A stretch of DNA of 64,000 nucleotides from Rhizobiaceae bacterium (GTDB lineage: Bacteria; Pseudomonadota; Alphaproteobacteria; Rhizobiales; Rhizobiaceae), in the NCBI GenBank assembly GCA_019635775.1, contig JAHBYU010000016.1, positions 43,159-107,158 of the forward strand, given 5' to 3'. The notes beneath the pieces were generated by a model. It was not told the origin of the DNA. It was given only the letters and a program-made list of their open reading frames with translations, and ran no database searches. Below, in pieces: positions 9,167 through 17,851 of this stretch; the first letter of the stretch is position 1; every line of letters begins with the position of its first letter. The position numbers were made by a program, and so were the translations under genes.

Positions 9167-10699
9167 CTATTCCGCAGCGGCATTTTGCAAGCCGCGGCCG
9201 TTTTCCTTCATGAACCTGTCAAGATCGCCCGCCTCCTGCGGAGTCAGGACAAGTCCTCGTTTAGTCCTGCGCCAGAGCACGTCTTCAGCGGTTACAGCCC
9301 ATTCCTGGTCTATCAGGTACCGGACTTCCTTCTCGTAGAGATCGGCCCCGAAATTGCGTCCGAGCTGATCGATCGCGGTGGAAGAGCCGAGAACCTTTCT
9401 GGCGCGTGTGCCGTAGAGCCTCGTCAGGCGACGGGCGAAGCGCTCATCGAGGAACGGATAGTCGTCCCGCAAGCGCCTGACCTGTGCGTCGAACCCGGTC
9501 GCCGGGAAATCTCCGCCCGGCAAAGGCGCTTCGGCCGTCCAGGACTTCCCCTTGACGCCAAGCGCGTGCCCGATCTTCTCCAGCATGTGCTCCGAGAGCC
9601 GGCGATACGTCGTTATCTTCCCGCCGAAGATGTCGATCAGCGGAGCCTGCCCCTGCGGATGATCGACCTTCAGCACGTAGTCGCGCGTCGCTTCCTGCGC
9701 CTTGGACGCGCCGTCGTCATAGAGCGGTCGCACGCCCGAATAGGTCCATACGATGTCGGCGGGCGTCACCGGTTCGGCGAAATACTCGCTGGCCGCGTCG
9801 CAGAGGTAGTTGATCTCCTCCTCGCTGATCCTCACCTCGTGGGGATCGCCCGGATAGTCGCGATCCGTGGTGCCAATCAGCGTGAAGTCTTCCTCGTAGG
9901 GTATGGCGAAGATGATGCGACCGTCTTCGTTCTGGAAGAAATAGGCGCGCGGATCTTCGAACTTCCTGCGAATGACGATGTGGCTGCCCTGAACGAGGCG
10001 CACATTGTGCACGTCATTCTGGCCGATCGTCTCCGCCAGGACATGGTCGACCCAAGGTCCGGCCGCATTGACGAGCAACCTCGCCCGGACCGTCTCCAAT
10101 TCCCCGCTTCGCTCGTCCAGCACGTCGATCGACCAGTGATCCGCATCGCGCCGCGCTGTCGTCACTTTCGCATGGGTGCGGATGGTGGCCCCACGATCCG
10201 CGGCGTCACGCGCATTGAGCGCCACCAATCGCGCGTCGTTTACCCAGCCGTCGGAATATTCGAATGCGCGGGCGAAGTTGGGCTTGAGCGGTTTGCCGGC
10301 TGGATCGTTGCGCATGTCGAGCGTGCGCGTGGCGGGCAGCAGCTTGCGACCGCCGATATGGTCGTACAGGAACAGCCCGAGCCGAACCATCCAGGCCGGT
10401 CGTGGCCCGCCCTTCGTAAACGGCAGGACGAAGCGGAGCGGCCAGATGATGTGCGGCGCATTGCGCCAGAGCACTTCGCGCTCCATCAGCGATTCACGCA
10501 CCAGCCGGAATTCGTAATATTCGAGGTAGCGAAGCCCGCCATGAATGAGCTTGGTGGAAGCGGACGAAGTGCCGCTGGCGAGATCGTTCATTTCAGCGAG
10601 GTAGACCGAATAGCCACGCCCGGCGGCGTCGCGGGCGATGCCGCAGCCGTTTATTCCGCCGCCGATGACAAAGACGTCATGGATGGGGGGCGTGTCCAA
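9167..10699 (-). CDS. glpD: Aerobic glycerol-3-phosphate dehydrogenase
   Basis: A membrane-associated FAD enzyme that oxidises sn-glycerol 3-phosphate to dihydroxyacetone phosphate and passes electrons to quinone. The N-terminal dinucleotide-binding motif is DVFVIGGGINGCGIARDAAG, followed by SGTSSASTKLIHGGLRYLE. About 510 residues is normal for the family. I chose the TTG at 10699 because AGGAGG sits just upstream with a short spacing of four bases; the GTG at 10720 has no visible ribosome site. It is the first structural gene of the glp cluster after glpR. Confidence 0.93.
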   Translation of the reverse strand: MDTPPIHDVFVIGGGINGCGIARDAAGRGYSVYLAEMNDLASGTSSASTKLIHGGLRYLEYYEFRLVRESLMEREVLWRNAPHIIWPLRFVLPFTKGGPRPAWMVRLGLFLYDHIGGRKLLPATRTLDMRNDPAGKPLKPNFARAFEYSDGWVNDARLVALNARDAADRGATIRTHAKVTTARRDADHWSIDVLDERSGELETVRARLLVNAAGPWVDHVLAETIGQNDVHNVRLVQGSHIVIRRKFEDPRAYFFQNEDGRIIFAIPYEEDFTLIGTTDRDYPGDPHEVRISEEEINYLCDAASEYFAEPVTPADIVWTYSGVRPLYDDGASKAQEATRDYVLKVDHPQGQAPLIDIFGGKITTYRRLSEHMLEKIGHALGVKGKSWTAEAPLPGGDFPATGFDAQVRRLRDDYPFLDERFARRLTRLYGTRARKVLGSSTAIDQLGRNFGADLYEKEVRYLIDQEWAVTAEDVLWRRTKRGLVLTPQEAGDLDRFMKENGRGLQNAAAE

Positions 10700-10740
10700 G
10701 CTTCCTCCTCGCTTCCGCACTGCACCATTGTGGTATCTAC

Positions 10741-10790
10741 GCGAAAGCGTTTTGGAATTATTTCGAAATAATAACGAATGTCAAACGAAA
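10741..10790 (-). promoter_or_regulatory. Possible GlpR operator region before glpD
   Basis: The 85-base gap between glpR and glpD holds several TTTCG/CGAAA elements: GCGAAAG at 10741, TTTCGAAA at 10761 and, on the minus strand, TTTCGTTTGACATTCGTT ending at 10790. The TTTCGTTT core also forms the inverted repeat before glpR. DeoR-family repressors often bind such repeats; the link to GlpR is inferred. Confidence 0.4.
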
Positions 10791-10805
10791 TAGCGCGAGA
10801 TCACA

Positions 10806-11570
10806 TCATTGCGATGTTTCGATCAGTTCAACTTCGGCATCGCGGCATATATCCCGGATGGGCGCGATCTCGCAGCGGTCGGTTATGAAGGTGTCCACCT
10901 GGCTCAGATGACCGATCCGCACAGGGGCCGTTCGCTCGAACTTGGTCGCGTCGGCGACGAGGATCACGTGCCGCGCATTGGCAATGATCGCTTGCGCGAC
11001 CTTCACCTCGCGAAAGTCGAAATCGAGAAGCGCGCCGTCATGGTCGATCGCGGAGGCGCCGATAACGGCGTAGTCGACCTTGAACTGCTTGATGAAGTCT
11101 ACGGCAGCCTCTCCGACGACGCCGCCGTCCGAGCCGCGAACGACACCGCCGGCGATAACCACCTCGATCGACGGATATACCCGCATCCTGTTGGCAACAT
11201 TGATGTTATTGGTGATCACCATGAGCCCGTCATGGTCGAGCAGCGCCTTGCTCACCGCTTCCGTCGTGGTGCCGATATTGATGAAGAGCGAGGCGTGGTC
11301 GGGAATGAGCCTTGCGGCTGCGTGCCCGATGGCATCCTTTTCGTCGGCTGCGATCTTGCGTCTGGCCTCATACTCCACATTCTCGATCCCGGACGGGAAA
11401 AGCGCCCCGCCGTGGATACGCGTGAGGAGCCGCTGCTCGCACAGGTCGTTGAGATCCTTGCGGATCGTCTGGGGTGTTACGGCGAAATGCTGCGCCAGTT
11501 CATCGACAAGGACGCGTCCGCGGTCCTTTGCCATCTGGATGATTTCGGTATGCCTTGGGGAAAGGAACAT
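10806..11570 (-). CDS. glpR: DeoR-family transcriptional regulator, GlpR-like
   Basis: A 254-residue repressor. Residues 1-60 form the DeoR winged helix (RHTEIIQMAKDRGRVLVDEL, then VTPQTIRKDLNDL), and the C-terminal DeoR sugar-sensor domain carries NIGTTTEAV and the GGVVRGSDGGVVG segment. It should sense glycerol 3-phosphate and repress the glp genes directly downstream. A TTTCGTTT/AAACGAAA inverted repeat lies just before its start, suggesting autoregulation. Confidence 0.88.
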   Translation of the reverse strand: MFLSPRHTEIIQMAKDRGRVLVDELAQHFAVTPQTIRKDLNDLCEQRLLTRIHGGALFPSGIENVEYEARRKIAADEKDAIGHAAARLIPDHASLFINIGTTTEAVSKALLDHDGLMVITNNINVANRMRVYPSIEVVIAGGVVRGSDGGVVGEAAVDFIKQFKVDYAVIGASAIDHDGALLDFDFREVKVAQAIIANARHVILVADATKFERTAPVRIGHLSQVDTFITDRCEIAPIRDICRDAEVELIETSQ

Positions 11571-11582
11571 GGGACGCCTCCA

Positions 11583-11617
11583 CTTTCGTTTCTAGCACAG
11601 GCGAGCATAAACGAAAG
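11583..11617. promoter_or_regulatory. Inverted repeat, candidate GlpR operator
   Basis: CTTTCGTTT (11583-11591) and AAACGAAAG (11609-11617) are a perfect 9-base inverted repeat with a 17-base spacer, 13 bases upstream of glpR. The same TTTCGTTT core recurs before glpD. Binding by GlpR is inferred. Confidence 0.5.
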
Positions 11618-11669
11618 CGAATATCCGTCACTTTCCGGACGACCGAATTTTATCGCTAATCTTCCGTGG

Positions 11670-13097
11670 CTACCGCGTTGCGTCTGCCGTTATCCGCGCC
11701 GCGATCTCGGCGATAACGTCGAAGGCGGTGTCGACATCTGCCTCCGTCACCTCGAACTGGCCGGTCTGGAAACGGATCGCCAGGCGTCCGTCCACGCGGG
11801 TTTGCGTCAGGTAGATGCGGCCGTCGTCGTTGATGGCGTTGACCAGCGCCAGGTTGTGCTCGTCGGCGCGGGTTTCGTCGCACGGCTGGTGGCGAAACGA
11901 AAAGAGCGAGAGCATAGGCTCCGTGACGATCTCAAATCCGGGAACCTCAGCCAACCGCGACGCGAGGTTCTCGCTCCAGCGCACATGGTTCCGGATCATC
12001 TGGCGAAGCGCCTCCAGCCCATGCGCGCGCAGCAGGAACCAGAGTTTGAGCGCGCGGAAGCGGCGTCCGAGCGGCACGGTCCATTCGGAATAGTTGATGA
12101 TCCCGTCCTTGCCGTGCGTCTTGAGGTATTCCGGGCGGATCGCAAGTGTCCGCACCAGAGATTCGGGATCTCTAATGAAGTGGATGGAGCAGTCGAACTG
12201 CGCGCCGAGCCACTTGTGCGGGTTGAAGACAACCGAGTCGGCGTACTCCACACCAAACCAGAAATGCCTGTATTCCGGGCAGATCATGGCGGAGCCCGCC
12301 CACGCGGCATCGACATGGACATATAGTCCGTTCCTGCGCGCTATATCGATGACCGCCGCAATATCGTCCGTCCCGCCCACGCTTGTGCCGCCGACGCTGG
12401 CGATCACGCCGGCCGGCATGAAGCCAGCGGTGCGATCCGCCTCGATTGCCTCTTCGAGTGCTGCCGGCACCATCGAACGCCAGCGGCCTCCCGTGGGTAT
12501 CCGCACGAGGTTTTCCTCGCCGATGCCTGCCACCCAGATGGCGCGGTCTATGGAAGTGTGGACCTGGTCGGAACAGTAGATGCGAAGTCGCGGCTGGCCA
12601 GAAAGCCCTTCGCGATTGCCCGTCCATTGCAGCGCCCGTTCGCGCATGACCAGCACCGCCGAAAGGGTTGCCGACGATGCCGAGTCCTGGATCACGCCCG
12701 AGAAGTCCTCGGGCAGGCCCAGGGCCTGCCGCAGCCAGTCGATCACCTTCGTTTCGAGTTCCGTGGCGGCAGGCGATGTCTGCCAGAGCATGCATTGCGC
12801 GGCCATGGCGCTGACGAGATATTCCGCCACCACCGAAACCGGCGCCGCATTGGCCGGAAAATACGCAAAGAAGCGCGGATGCTGCCAATGGGTCATCCCC
12901 GGCACGATGTCGCGCTCGAAATCGGCGAATATGTCCTCCATGGGCTCCGGGGCTTCGGGTGCGGAAAGCGCGATACGCGATCCTGTCTCGCCGGGTTGCA
13001 CCTTCGAGCGAACTGGCTTGTCGCGCAGGCTGGCCCGGTAGTCCACTCCCCAGTCGGCTGCACGTCGCGACCAGTCTCGGAACTCTTCGCTGTCCAT
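11670..13097 (-). CDS. PLP-dependent group II amino-acid decarboxylase
   Basis: A 475-residue enzyme of the aromatic-L-amino-acid/glutamate decarboxylase fold. The PLP lysine is Lys295 in FNPHKWLG, the ring-contacting Asp is Asp263 in HVDAAWAG, and His180 (CSDQVHTSIDR) stacks on the cofactor. The N-terminal HWQHPRFFAYFP segment is characteristic of aromatic amino-acid decarboxylases (DOPA, tryptophan, tyrosine or phenylacetaldehyde-forming types), but the substrate cannot be named from sequence alone. It is transcribed away from glpR's operator and lies about 70 bases from the Anbu gene; no functional tie is apparent. Confidence 0.88.
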   Translation of the reverse strand: MDSEEFRDWSRRAADWGVDYRASLRDKPVRSKVQPGETGSRIALSAPEAPEPMEDIFADFERDIVPGMTHWQHPRFFAYFPANAAPVSVVAEYLVSAMAAQCMLWQTSPAATELETKVIDWLRQALGLPEDFSGVIQDSASSATLSAVLVMRERALQWTGNREGLSGQPRLRIYCSDQVHTSIDRAIWVAGIGEENLVRIPTGGRWRSMVPAALEEAIEADRTAGFMPAGVIASVGGTSVGGTDDIAAVIDIARRNGLYVHVDAAWAGSAMICPEYRHFWFGVEYADSVVFNPHKWLGAQFDCSIHFIRDPESLVRTLAIRPEYLKTHGKDGIINYSEWTVPLGRRFRALKLWFLLRAHGLEALRQMIRNHVRWSENLASRLAEVPGFEIVTEPMLSLFSFRHQPCDETRADEHNLALVNAINDDGRIYLTQTRVDGRLAIRFQTGQFEVTEADVDTAFDVIAEIAARITADATR

Positions 13098-13169
13098 ATC
13101 CCCTCCCCGCCGAAGCTCGATCGCTACCAGCCTCTACCGGATAACCCCGTTGTCGGGAACGCCAGACGT

Positions 13170-13904
13170 TCAGTCTTCCGCAAAGTCCGGCAGCGCCTTG
13201 AAGGCCTGCTTGAGCGCGTTCGACCAGCCGTCCGAGACGGTGCGGTAGTAGGGATCGTCCTGCGCGATGCGTTTTCTCATCCCAACCTTGAAGCTGTCCG
13301 TCTCATAAAAGAGCAGGTCAAGCGGCAACCCGACGGAAAGGTTCGATTTCAGGGTGGAGTCAAACGAGACAAGTAGCAGTTTCACCGTCTCCGCGAAGCT
13401 CATGCCTTTGTCATAGGCCCTTACGATGATCGGTTTGCCGTACTTTGTCTCTCCGACCTGGAAGAAGGGCGTATCTTCGCTTGCTTCTATGAAGTTGCCT
13501 TCCGGATAGATCATGAAGAGCCGGGGTTCTGTGCCCCTGATCTGTCCGCCGAGAATGAATGAGGCGTTGAAATAGCTGTCTGCTTTCTGGCCGACGGGCG
13601 CGGAATTGGCGATGACCTCCTTGACCACGTTACCGACAAGCCGCGCCGTCTGGTACATGGACGGCATCTCCAGCAAGGTGGGAGCGCGGTCGCTGACGGC
13701 CTTCGTCCGTTCGTCGAGCATGCTGACGACGGATTGGGTGGTGGCGAGGTTCCCGGCCGACATCAGCACGATGACCCGCTCGCCGGGCTCTTCCCAGACG
13801 TGCATCTTGCGGAACGTGGAAATGGAGTCGATGCCCGCGTTGGTCCGCGTGTCCGACATGAACACGAGTCCCCGATCGATCTTCAATCCAACGCAATAGG
13901 TCAT
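13170..13904 (-). CDS. Anbu proteasome-like protease
   Basis: A 244-residue Ntn hydrolase of the Anbu type (ancestral beta subunit). The candidate nucleophile is Thr2, exposed after Met removal in MTYCVGLKIDRG, and FMSDTRTNAG carries the conserved Asp. Other Anbu proteins form large open rings; physiological substrates are not firmly known. The gene is last in a four-gene minus-strand set after an ATP-grasp enzyme, an alpha-E protein and a transglutaminase-like protein, with gaps of 1 to 29 bases. The set has been proposed to make and process a peptide or peptide tag. Confidence 0.88.
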   Translation of the reverse strand: MTYCVGLKIDRGLVFMSDTRTNAGIDSISTFRKMHVWEEPGERVIVLMSAGNLATTQSVVSMLDERTKAVSDRAPTLLEMPSMYQTARLVGNVVKEVIANSAPVGQKADSYFNASFILGGQIRGTEPRLFMIYPEGNFIEASEDTPFFQVGETKYGKPIIVRAYDKGMSFAETVKLLLVSFDSTLKSNLSVGLPLDLLFYETDSFKVGMRKRIAQDDPYYRTVSDGWSNALKQAFKALPDFAED

Positions 13905-13933
13905 GGAATCAATTCTGGCTGCGGTAAGCGCGA

Positions 13934-14728
13934 TTACTGCTCCACCGTGACCGATACGGCAAGCTGTTCTTCAGCCGGTCCCAGGCGTATCCCGGACACC
14001 GGCATGGCGTCGCGGTAGTCGCGTCCCACAGCCATGCGCACATAGCGCTCATCGGGCGAGATGCCGTTCGAGGGGTCGAATGCAACCCATCCCAGGCCCG
14101 GAACGTGCGCTTCAGCCCAGGCATGACCGGCTGCCTGGTCGATCGTCTCGTTAAGCATCAGGTAGCCGCTGATGTAGCGCGCCGGAAAGCCCAGCAGCCG
14201 CGCGGCAGCCGCAAAGATGTGCGCATGATCCTGGCACACGCCCGATGCCTGTTTCAGCGCCTGCTCTGCGGTGGTGCCAGGATGCGTGGCGCCGATAGTG
14301 TATGCCACCCGAACGCCGATCGTGGTCATCAGCTGGTGCAGCCTCTCCAGTTCGGACCCCTGCCCCACAGACATGGCGAGTTCACGGACGCCGTCTCCAG
14401 GTTCCGTCAGGTCGGTCTGCTGCTGAAAGAGCCAGAGAGGCGCAAATCCTTTGTGTTCGCCGAACACGCCGGCGGTGTCGAATGTTTCCACCTCGCCCCA
14501 GGCGTCAATCCCGATGACGGTGGCATCGCTCGCCACGCTGACCAGCCGCGTGTCGTTCTCGAAATGGTCGACGAAGCGGGCCTCTTCGCTGGCGCCTTCT
14601 ACCTTGAGCGACCAGTTGTGAATGGTCTGTGTCCTGCCGCTGCGCGGCACCAGCCGCAGGCGCTGCAATGCATACTGCACCGGCGCGTCATAGCGGTATT
14701 CGGTCCGGTGCGAGATTTTAAGCCTCAT
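13934..14728 (-). CDS. Transglutaminase-like cysteine protease of the Anbu operon
   Basis: A 264-residue protein with an N-terminal bacterial transglutaminase-associated beta domain (residues 1-90) and a papain-like transglutaminase core. The catalytic triad is visible: Cys165 (SGVCQDHAHIF), His202 (GHAWAEAHVP) and Asp218 (VAFDPSN). In this operon type it is predicted to cleave or transfer peptide bonds on the product of the ATP-grasp ligase. There is no signal peptide, so it should be cytoplasmic. Confidence 0.9.
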   Translation of the reverse strand: MRLKISHRTEYRYDAPVQYALQRLRLVPRSGRTQTIHNWSLKVEGASEEARFVDHFENDTRLVSVASDATVIGIDAWGEVETFDTAGVFGEHKGFAPLWLFQQQTDLTEPGDGVRELAMSVGQGSELERLHQLMTTIGVRVAYTIGATHPGTTAEQALKQASGVCQDHAHIFAAAARLLGFPARYISGYLMLNETIDQAAGHAWAEAHVPGLGWVAFDPSNGISPDERYVRMAVGRDYRDAMPVSGIRLGPAEEQLAVSVTVEQ

Positions 14729-14751
14729 GGCCGCCCCATCGCCTGTGCCGC

Positions 14752-15693
14752 TCAGTGGAAACGATAGCTGGCCGCGACCTCATCGCCGAGCCGGTTGTTG
14801 TCGCGGATGAAGTCCGTCAGGAATTCGTGCAGGCCCTCGTCGAATATCTGCTTGACGGAGCTGACTTTCAGCTTCGTCAGCGTGTTTTCGACGAGCGCGT
14901 GGCAAGGCAGCCTCTGGCCGTAGTCTTCCTCGCGAAAGCGCAGATGCTCGGCCAGGAACCGGTAGCAGAAGGTCAGCGAGCGCGGCATGCGCCCATTCAG
15001 GATGAGATAGTCGGCAATATTTGTCGGCTTGTACGCGGCGTCATAGACCCAGCGGTAGGAGCGGTGCGCCGACACGGAGCGCAGGATCGATTCCCATTGC
15101 GAATTGTCCAGTGTCGAGCCGACCCACGAAACCGACGGCAGCAACACGTAGTACTTCACGTCGAGGATGCGCGCCGTATTGTCGGCGCGCTCCACATATG
15201 TCCCGATCTGCGCGAAGTCGAAGATTTCGTTGCGCAGCATCGTGCCGTAGAAACAGCCCCTTATCAGCGCCGTCTCGCGCTTGATCGTGTCGAGCACGCT
15301 GGGCAGGTCGCGCTCGTCGATCGGGTTGGCGAGCACCCTTTTCAGCGACATCCACGCTTCGTTGATCGCTTCCCACGTTTCGCGCGTAAGGGCTGTGCGC
15401 ACCATGCGTGCGTTGAAGCGCGCGGTCTCCATGGATGACAGAGCACTCGATGGATTGGTCGTGTCGCGGATCAGGAAATCGGACACCGTCTCGGACGTGT
15501 ACTCGCCATACTTTGCGGCGAAAGCAAAATCCACTCCGGCCGACAGCACGACCGACTTCCATTCTTCCTCGGCGCTTTGCGTTCTGGTCAGCGCCATGCG
15601 CAGGCCCGCATCGACGAGGCGCGCCATGTTTTCGGCCCGCTCGATGTAGCGGTTCATCCAGTAAAGACCGTTTGCGACGCGTCCGAGAAGCAT
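14752..15693 (-). CDS. Alpha-E domain protein
   Basis: A 313-residue mainly helical protein of the alpha-E family (COG2307, formerly DUF403). The N-terminus MLLGRVANGLYWMNRYIERAEN is the family hallmark. Its biochemical role is unknown, but it almost always neighbours the circularly permuted ATP-grasp protein. I chose the ATG at 15693, one base after the ATP-grasp stop; a longer in-frame start at 15729 would overlap that gene. Confidence 0.9.
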   Translation of the reverse strand: MLLGRVANGLYWMNRYIERAENMARLVDAGLRMALTRTQSAEEEWKSVVLSAGVDFAFAAKYGEYTSETVSDFLIRDTTNPSSALSSMETARFNARMVRTALTRETWEAINEAWMSLKRVLANPIDERDLPSVLDTIKRETALIRGCFYGTMLRNEIFDFAQIGTYVERADNTARILDVKYYVLLPSVSWVGSTLDNSQWESILRSVSAHRSYRWVYDAAYKPTNIADYLILNGRMPRSLTFCYRFLAEHLRFREEDYGQRLPCHALVENTLTKLKVSSVKQIFDEGLHEFLTDFIRDNNRLGDEVAASYRFH

Positions 15694-15694
15694 T

Positions 15695-17131
15695 CTAGTC
15701 GTCCAGCACCCAGGTGTCTTTTGTTCCACCGCCCTGCGAGGAGTTCACCACCAGCGACCCCTGCTTGAGCGCGACGCGTGTCAGCCCGCCCGGCACGATC
15801 TGGATACGGTCCGAAACCAGCACGAACGGCCGAAGGTCGACATGGCGCGGCGACAGGCCCGCTTCTGTCATGATGGGGCAGGTCGACAGCGAAAGCGTAG
15901 GCTGGGCGATGTAGTTGCTGGGCTTGGCCGCCAGCTTCTTGGAGAAGTCTTCGCGTTCCTTCTTCGTCGCCGTCGGGCCTACCAGCATCCCGTATCCGCC
16001 CGAACCGTGAACTTCCTTTACCACCAGGTCTTTTAGGTTCTCCTGTACGTATTTCAGACTGTCCGGTTCCGAGCATCGCCAGGTCTGGATGTTTTGCAGG
16101 ATTGCCTTCCGACCCGTGTAGAATTCCACGATGTCGGGCATGTAGGAATAGATCGCCTTGTCGTCCGCGATGCCGGTTCCCGGCGCGTTGGCGATGGTTA
16201 TGTTGCCGGCGCGGTAAACATCCATGATGCCGGGTACGCCGAGCGCCGAGTCCGGCCGGAACGTCAGCGGATCGAGAAAGGCGTCGTCCACCCGCCGGTA
16301 GAGCACGTCGATCTGCTTGTATCCCTCGGTGGTGCGCATCGCGACGTGACCGTCAACCACGCGCAGGTCGTGCCCCTCCACGAGTTCAACGCCCATCTGG
16401 TCGGCAAGGAAGGCATGTTCGAAATAGGCCGAGTTGTAGCTGCCGGGTGTCAGCACGGCGATGGTCGGCGTCCCGCGCAGGTTTTCGGGGCGCACGGCCG
16501 CAAGCGACTGGCGAAGCAACTGCGGATAGTTCTCGACCGGCCTCACCCGGATCTTCTGGAACAGCTCGGGAAAGAGCTGCATCATCGTTTCCCGGTTCTC
16601 CAGCATGTAGGAGACCCCGGAAGGTGTCCGAGCATTGTCCTCGAGGACGAAGAACTCGTTTTCGGCGGTCCGTACGATGTCGACGCCGATGATATGCGTG
16701 TAGACCCCTGCTGGGGGTCGCACCCCGATCATTTCGGGAAGGAAGGCTTCGTTTTCCGCGATGAGCCGCTTGGGCACGCGACCCGCACGCAAAATTTCCT
16801 GACGGTGATAGATGTCGTCGAGGAAGGCGTTCAGGGCCTGCACCCGTTGCTCTATGCCCTGGGTAAGGCGCCGCCATTCCGTTCCGGACAGGATACGCGG
16901 AACGATGTCGAACGGGATCAGGCGCTCGGCCGCCTCTTCCTCTCCGTAGACCGCGAACGTAATGCCCGTCTTTCGGAACACGCGTTCGGCGTCGCGCATC
17001 TTCTCGCTTAGTCTTGCCGGATCCTGCTGCTGCCACCAACGATCATAGGCAGCATATGATTGTCGAACGCCGGTGCTATCCGGCTGCATTTCATCGAACG
17101 CTACCAAGCGCATACTCCCCTGTGACACCAT
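15695..17131 (-). CDS. Circularly permuted ATP-grasp protein
   Basis: A 478-residue member of the circularly permuted ATP-grasp type 2 family (COG2308), a predicted ATP-dependent carboxylate-amine ligase. Visible landmarks are IPFDIVPRILSGTEWRRLTQGIEQR near residue 75, VFVLEDNARTPSGVSYMLENR-like text near 165 and VVKEVHGSGGYGML near 370. It heads the Anbu operon and is the likely peptide-forming enzyme of the system. Another ATG at 17113 has a purine-rich stretch close upstream, so the start is not certain. Confidence 0.88.
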   Translation of the reverse strand: MVSQGSMRLVAFDEMQPDSTGVRQSYAAYDRWWQQQDPARLSEKMRDAERVFRKTGITFAVYGEEEAAERLIPFDIVPRILSGTEWRRLTQGIEQRVQALNAFLDDIYHRQEILRAGRVPKRLIAENEAFLPEMIGVRPPAGVYTHIIGVDIVRTAENEFFVLEDNARTPSGVSYMLENRETMMQLFPELFQKIRVRPVENYPQLLRQSLAAVRPENLRGTPTIAVLTPGSYNSAYFEHAFLADQMGVELVEGHDLRVVDGHVAMRTTEGYKQIDVLYRRVDDAFLDPLTFRPDSALGVPGIMDVYRAGNITIANAPGTGIADDKAIYSYMPDIVEFYTGRKAILQNIQTWRCSEPDSLKYVQENLKDLVVKEVHGSGGYGMLVGPTATKKEREDFSKKLAAKPSNYIAQPTLSLSTCPIMTEAGLSPRHVDLRPFVLVSDRIQIVPGGLTRVALKQGSLVVNSSQGGGTKDTWVLDD

Positions 17132-17431
17132 TTCAAAATGTCTCGCGCGGGAAAAGCAAGGGCAATCGCCGAAAAAGGCTAGGTTTTGATCATTTGTCGA
17201 AATTTGCTGAAAATGCAGGCACGGACCGCGTCAGGACAAGCGAAAACTGCACACTTGCCATGCAACTCGCCGGGCAGACGTTTTGCCAGGACAGAATTGC
17301 GGGGCGGAATCGCCAGGGAAGAGCGTTAAGCCGACATGTCATGAGACTGAACCAAACGAGCGCGCTGCGCGTATCACGTTTGAGACTGATTTCCGGATAG
17401 CTCCAGATCCGGCCCACAAAGGGGACTGACC
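17132..17431. other. Divergent intergenic region
   Basis: About 300 bases between the divergently read Anbu operon and the DUF4864 gene. It should hold promoters for both. I see no RNA gene, repeat or convincing small ORF in it; the plus-strand frame at 17014-17400 lacks coding character. Confidence 0.5.
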
Positions 17432-17851
17432 ATGAGCATAGCCCGTCCTGCACTGCTCGCATTTGTCGCCCTGCTCCCCTCTCTCGCTTTCGCCGGCGAT
17501 ACGGACGTGCGGGCCGCGCAGGGCACGGTTGAATCTCAGCTCAGGGCCTTCCAGTCCAACAACGGCGAGCTTGCCTATTCCTTCGCGGCTCCAAGCATCA
17601 AGCGGATGTTCCCGACCGTCGACATCTTCATGGGCATGGTCGACACAGCCTATCAGCCCGTCCGAAAGCCCCGGAGTTTTTCATTCGGCGAGGCTAAGGA
17701 ACTGGGCAATGGCAGGATTGAACAGGATGTGCTGCTTACCGGCCCGGACGGTCTGGAATACGAGGCCGAGTATACGCTTGAGCTGCAGCCTGACGGAATC
17801 TACCGCATCACAAGCGTGAGGCTGAAGAAGTCGCAGGCCATAGGCGCCTAG
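17432..17851 (+). CDS. DUF4864 exported protein
   Basis: A 139-residue protein with a signal peptide (about residues 1-22, cleavage after SLAFA). The rest fits DUF4864, an NTF2-like small domain of unknown function: an amphipathic start ([20 protein letters not shown]) and strands ending in [16 protein letters not shown]-type ribosome site precedes the ATG. Its last four bases overlap the 3' end of the convergent tgt gene. Confidence 0.75.
   Translation: MSIARPALLAFVALLPSLAFAGDTDVRAAQGTVESQLRAFQSNNGELAYSFAAPSIKRMFPTVDIFMGMVDTAYQPVRKPRSFSFGEAKELGNGRIEQDVLLTGPDGLEYEAEYTLELQPDGIYRITSVRLKKSQAIGA

Noticed and set aside
8294-10771. An 825-codon open frame on the plus strand
   Set aside because: It is antisense to glpS and glpD, whose products are clear. 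The translation has low-complexity Arg/His/Val content with no family match.
11656-11883. 75-codon minus-strand frame inside the decarboxylase gene end
   Set aside because: It overlaps the PLP decarboxylase in another frame and is Arg-rich, typical of a shadow frame.
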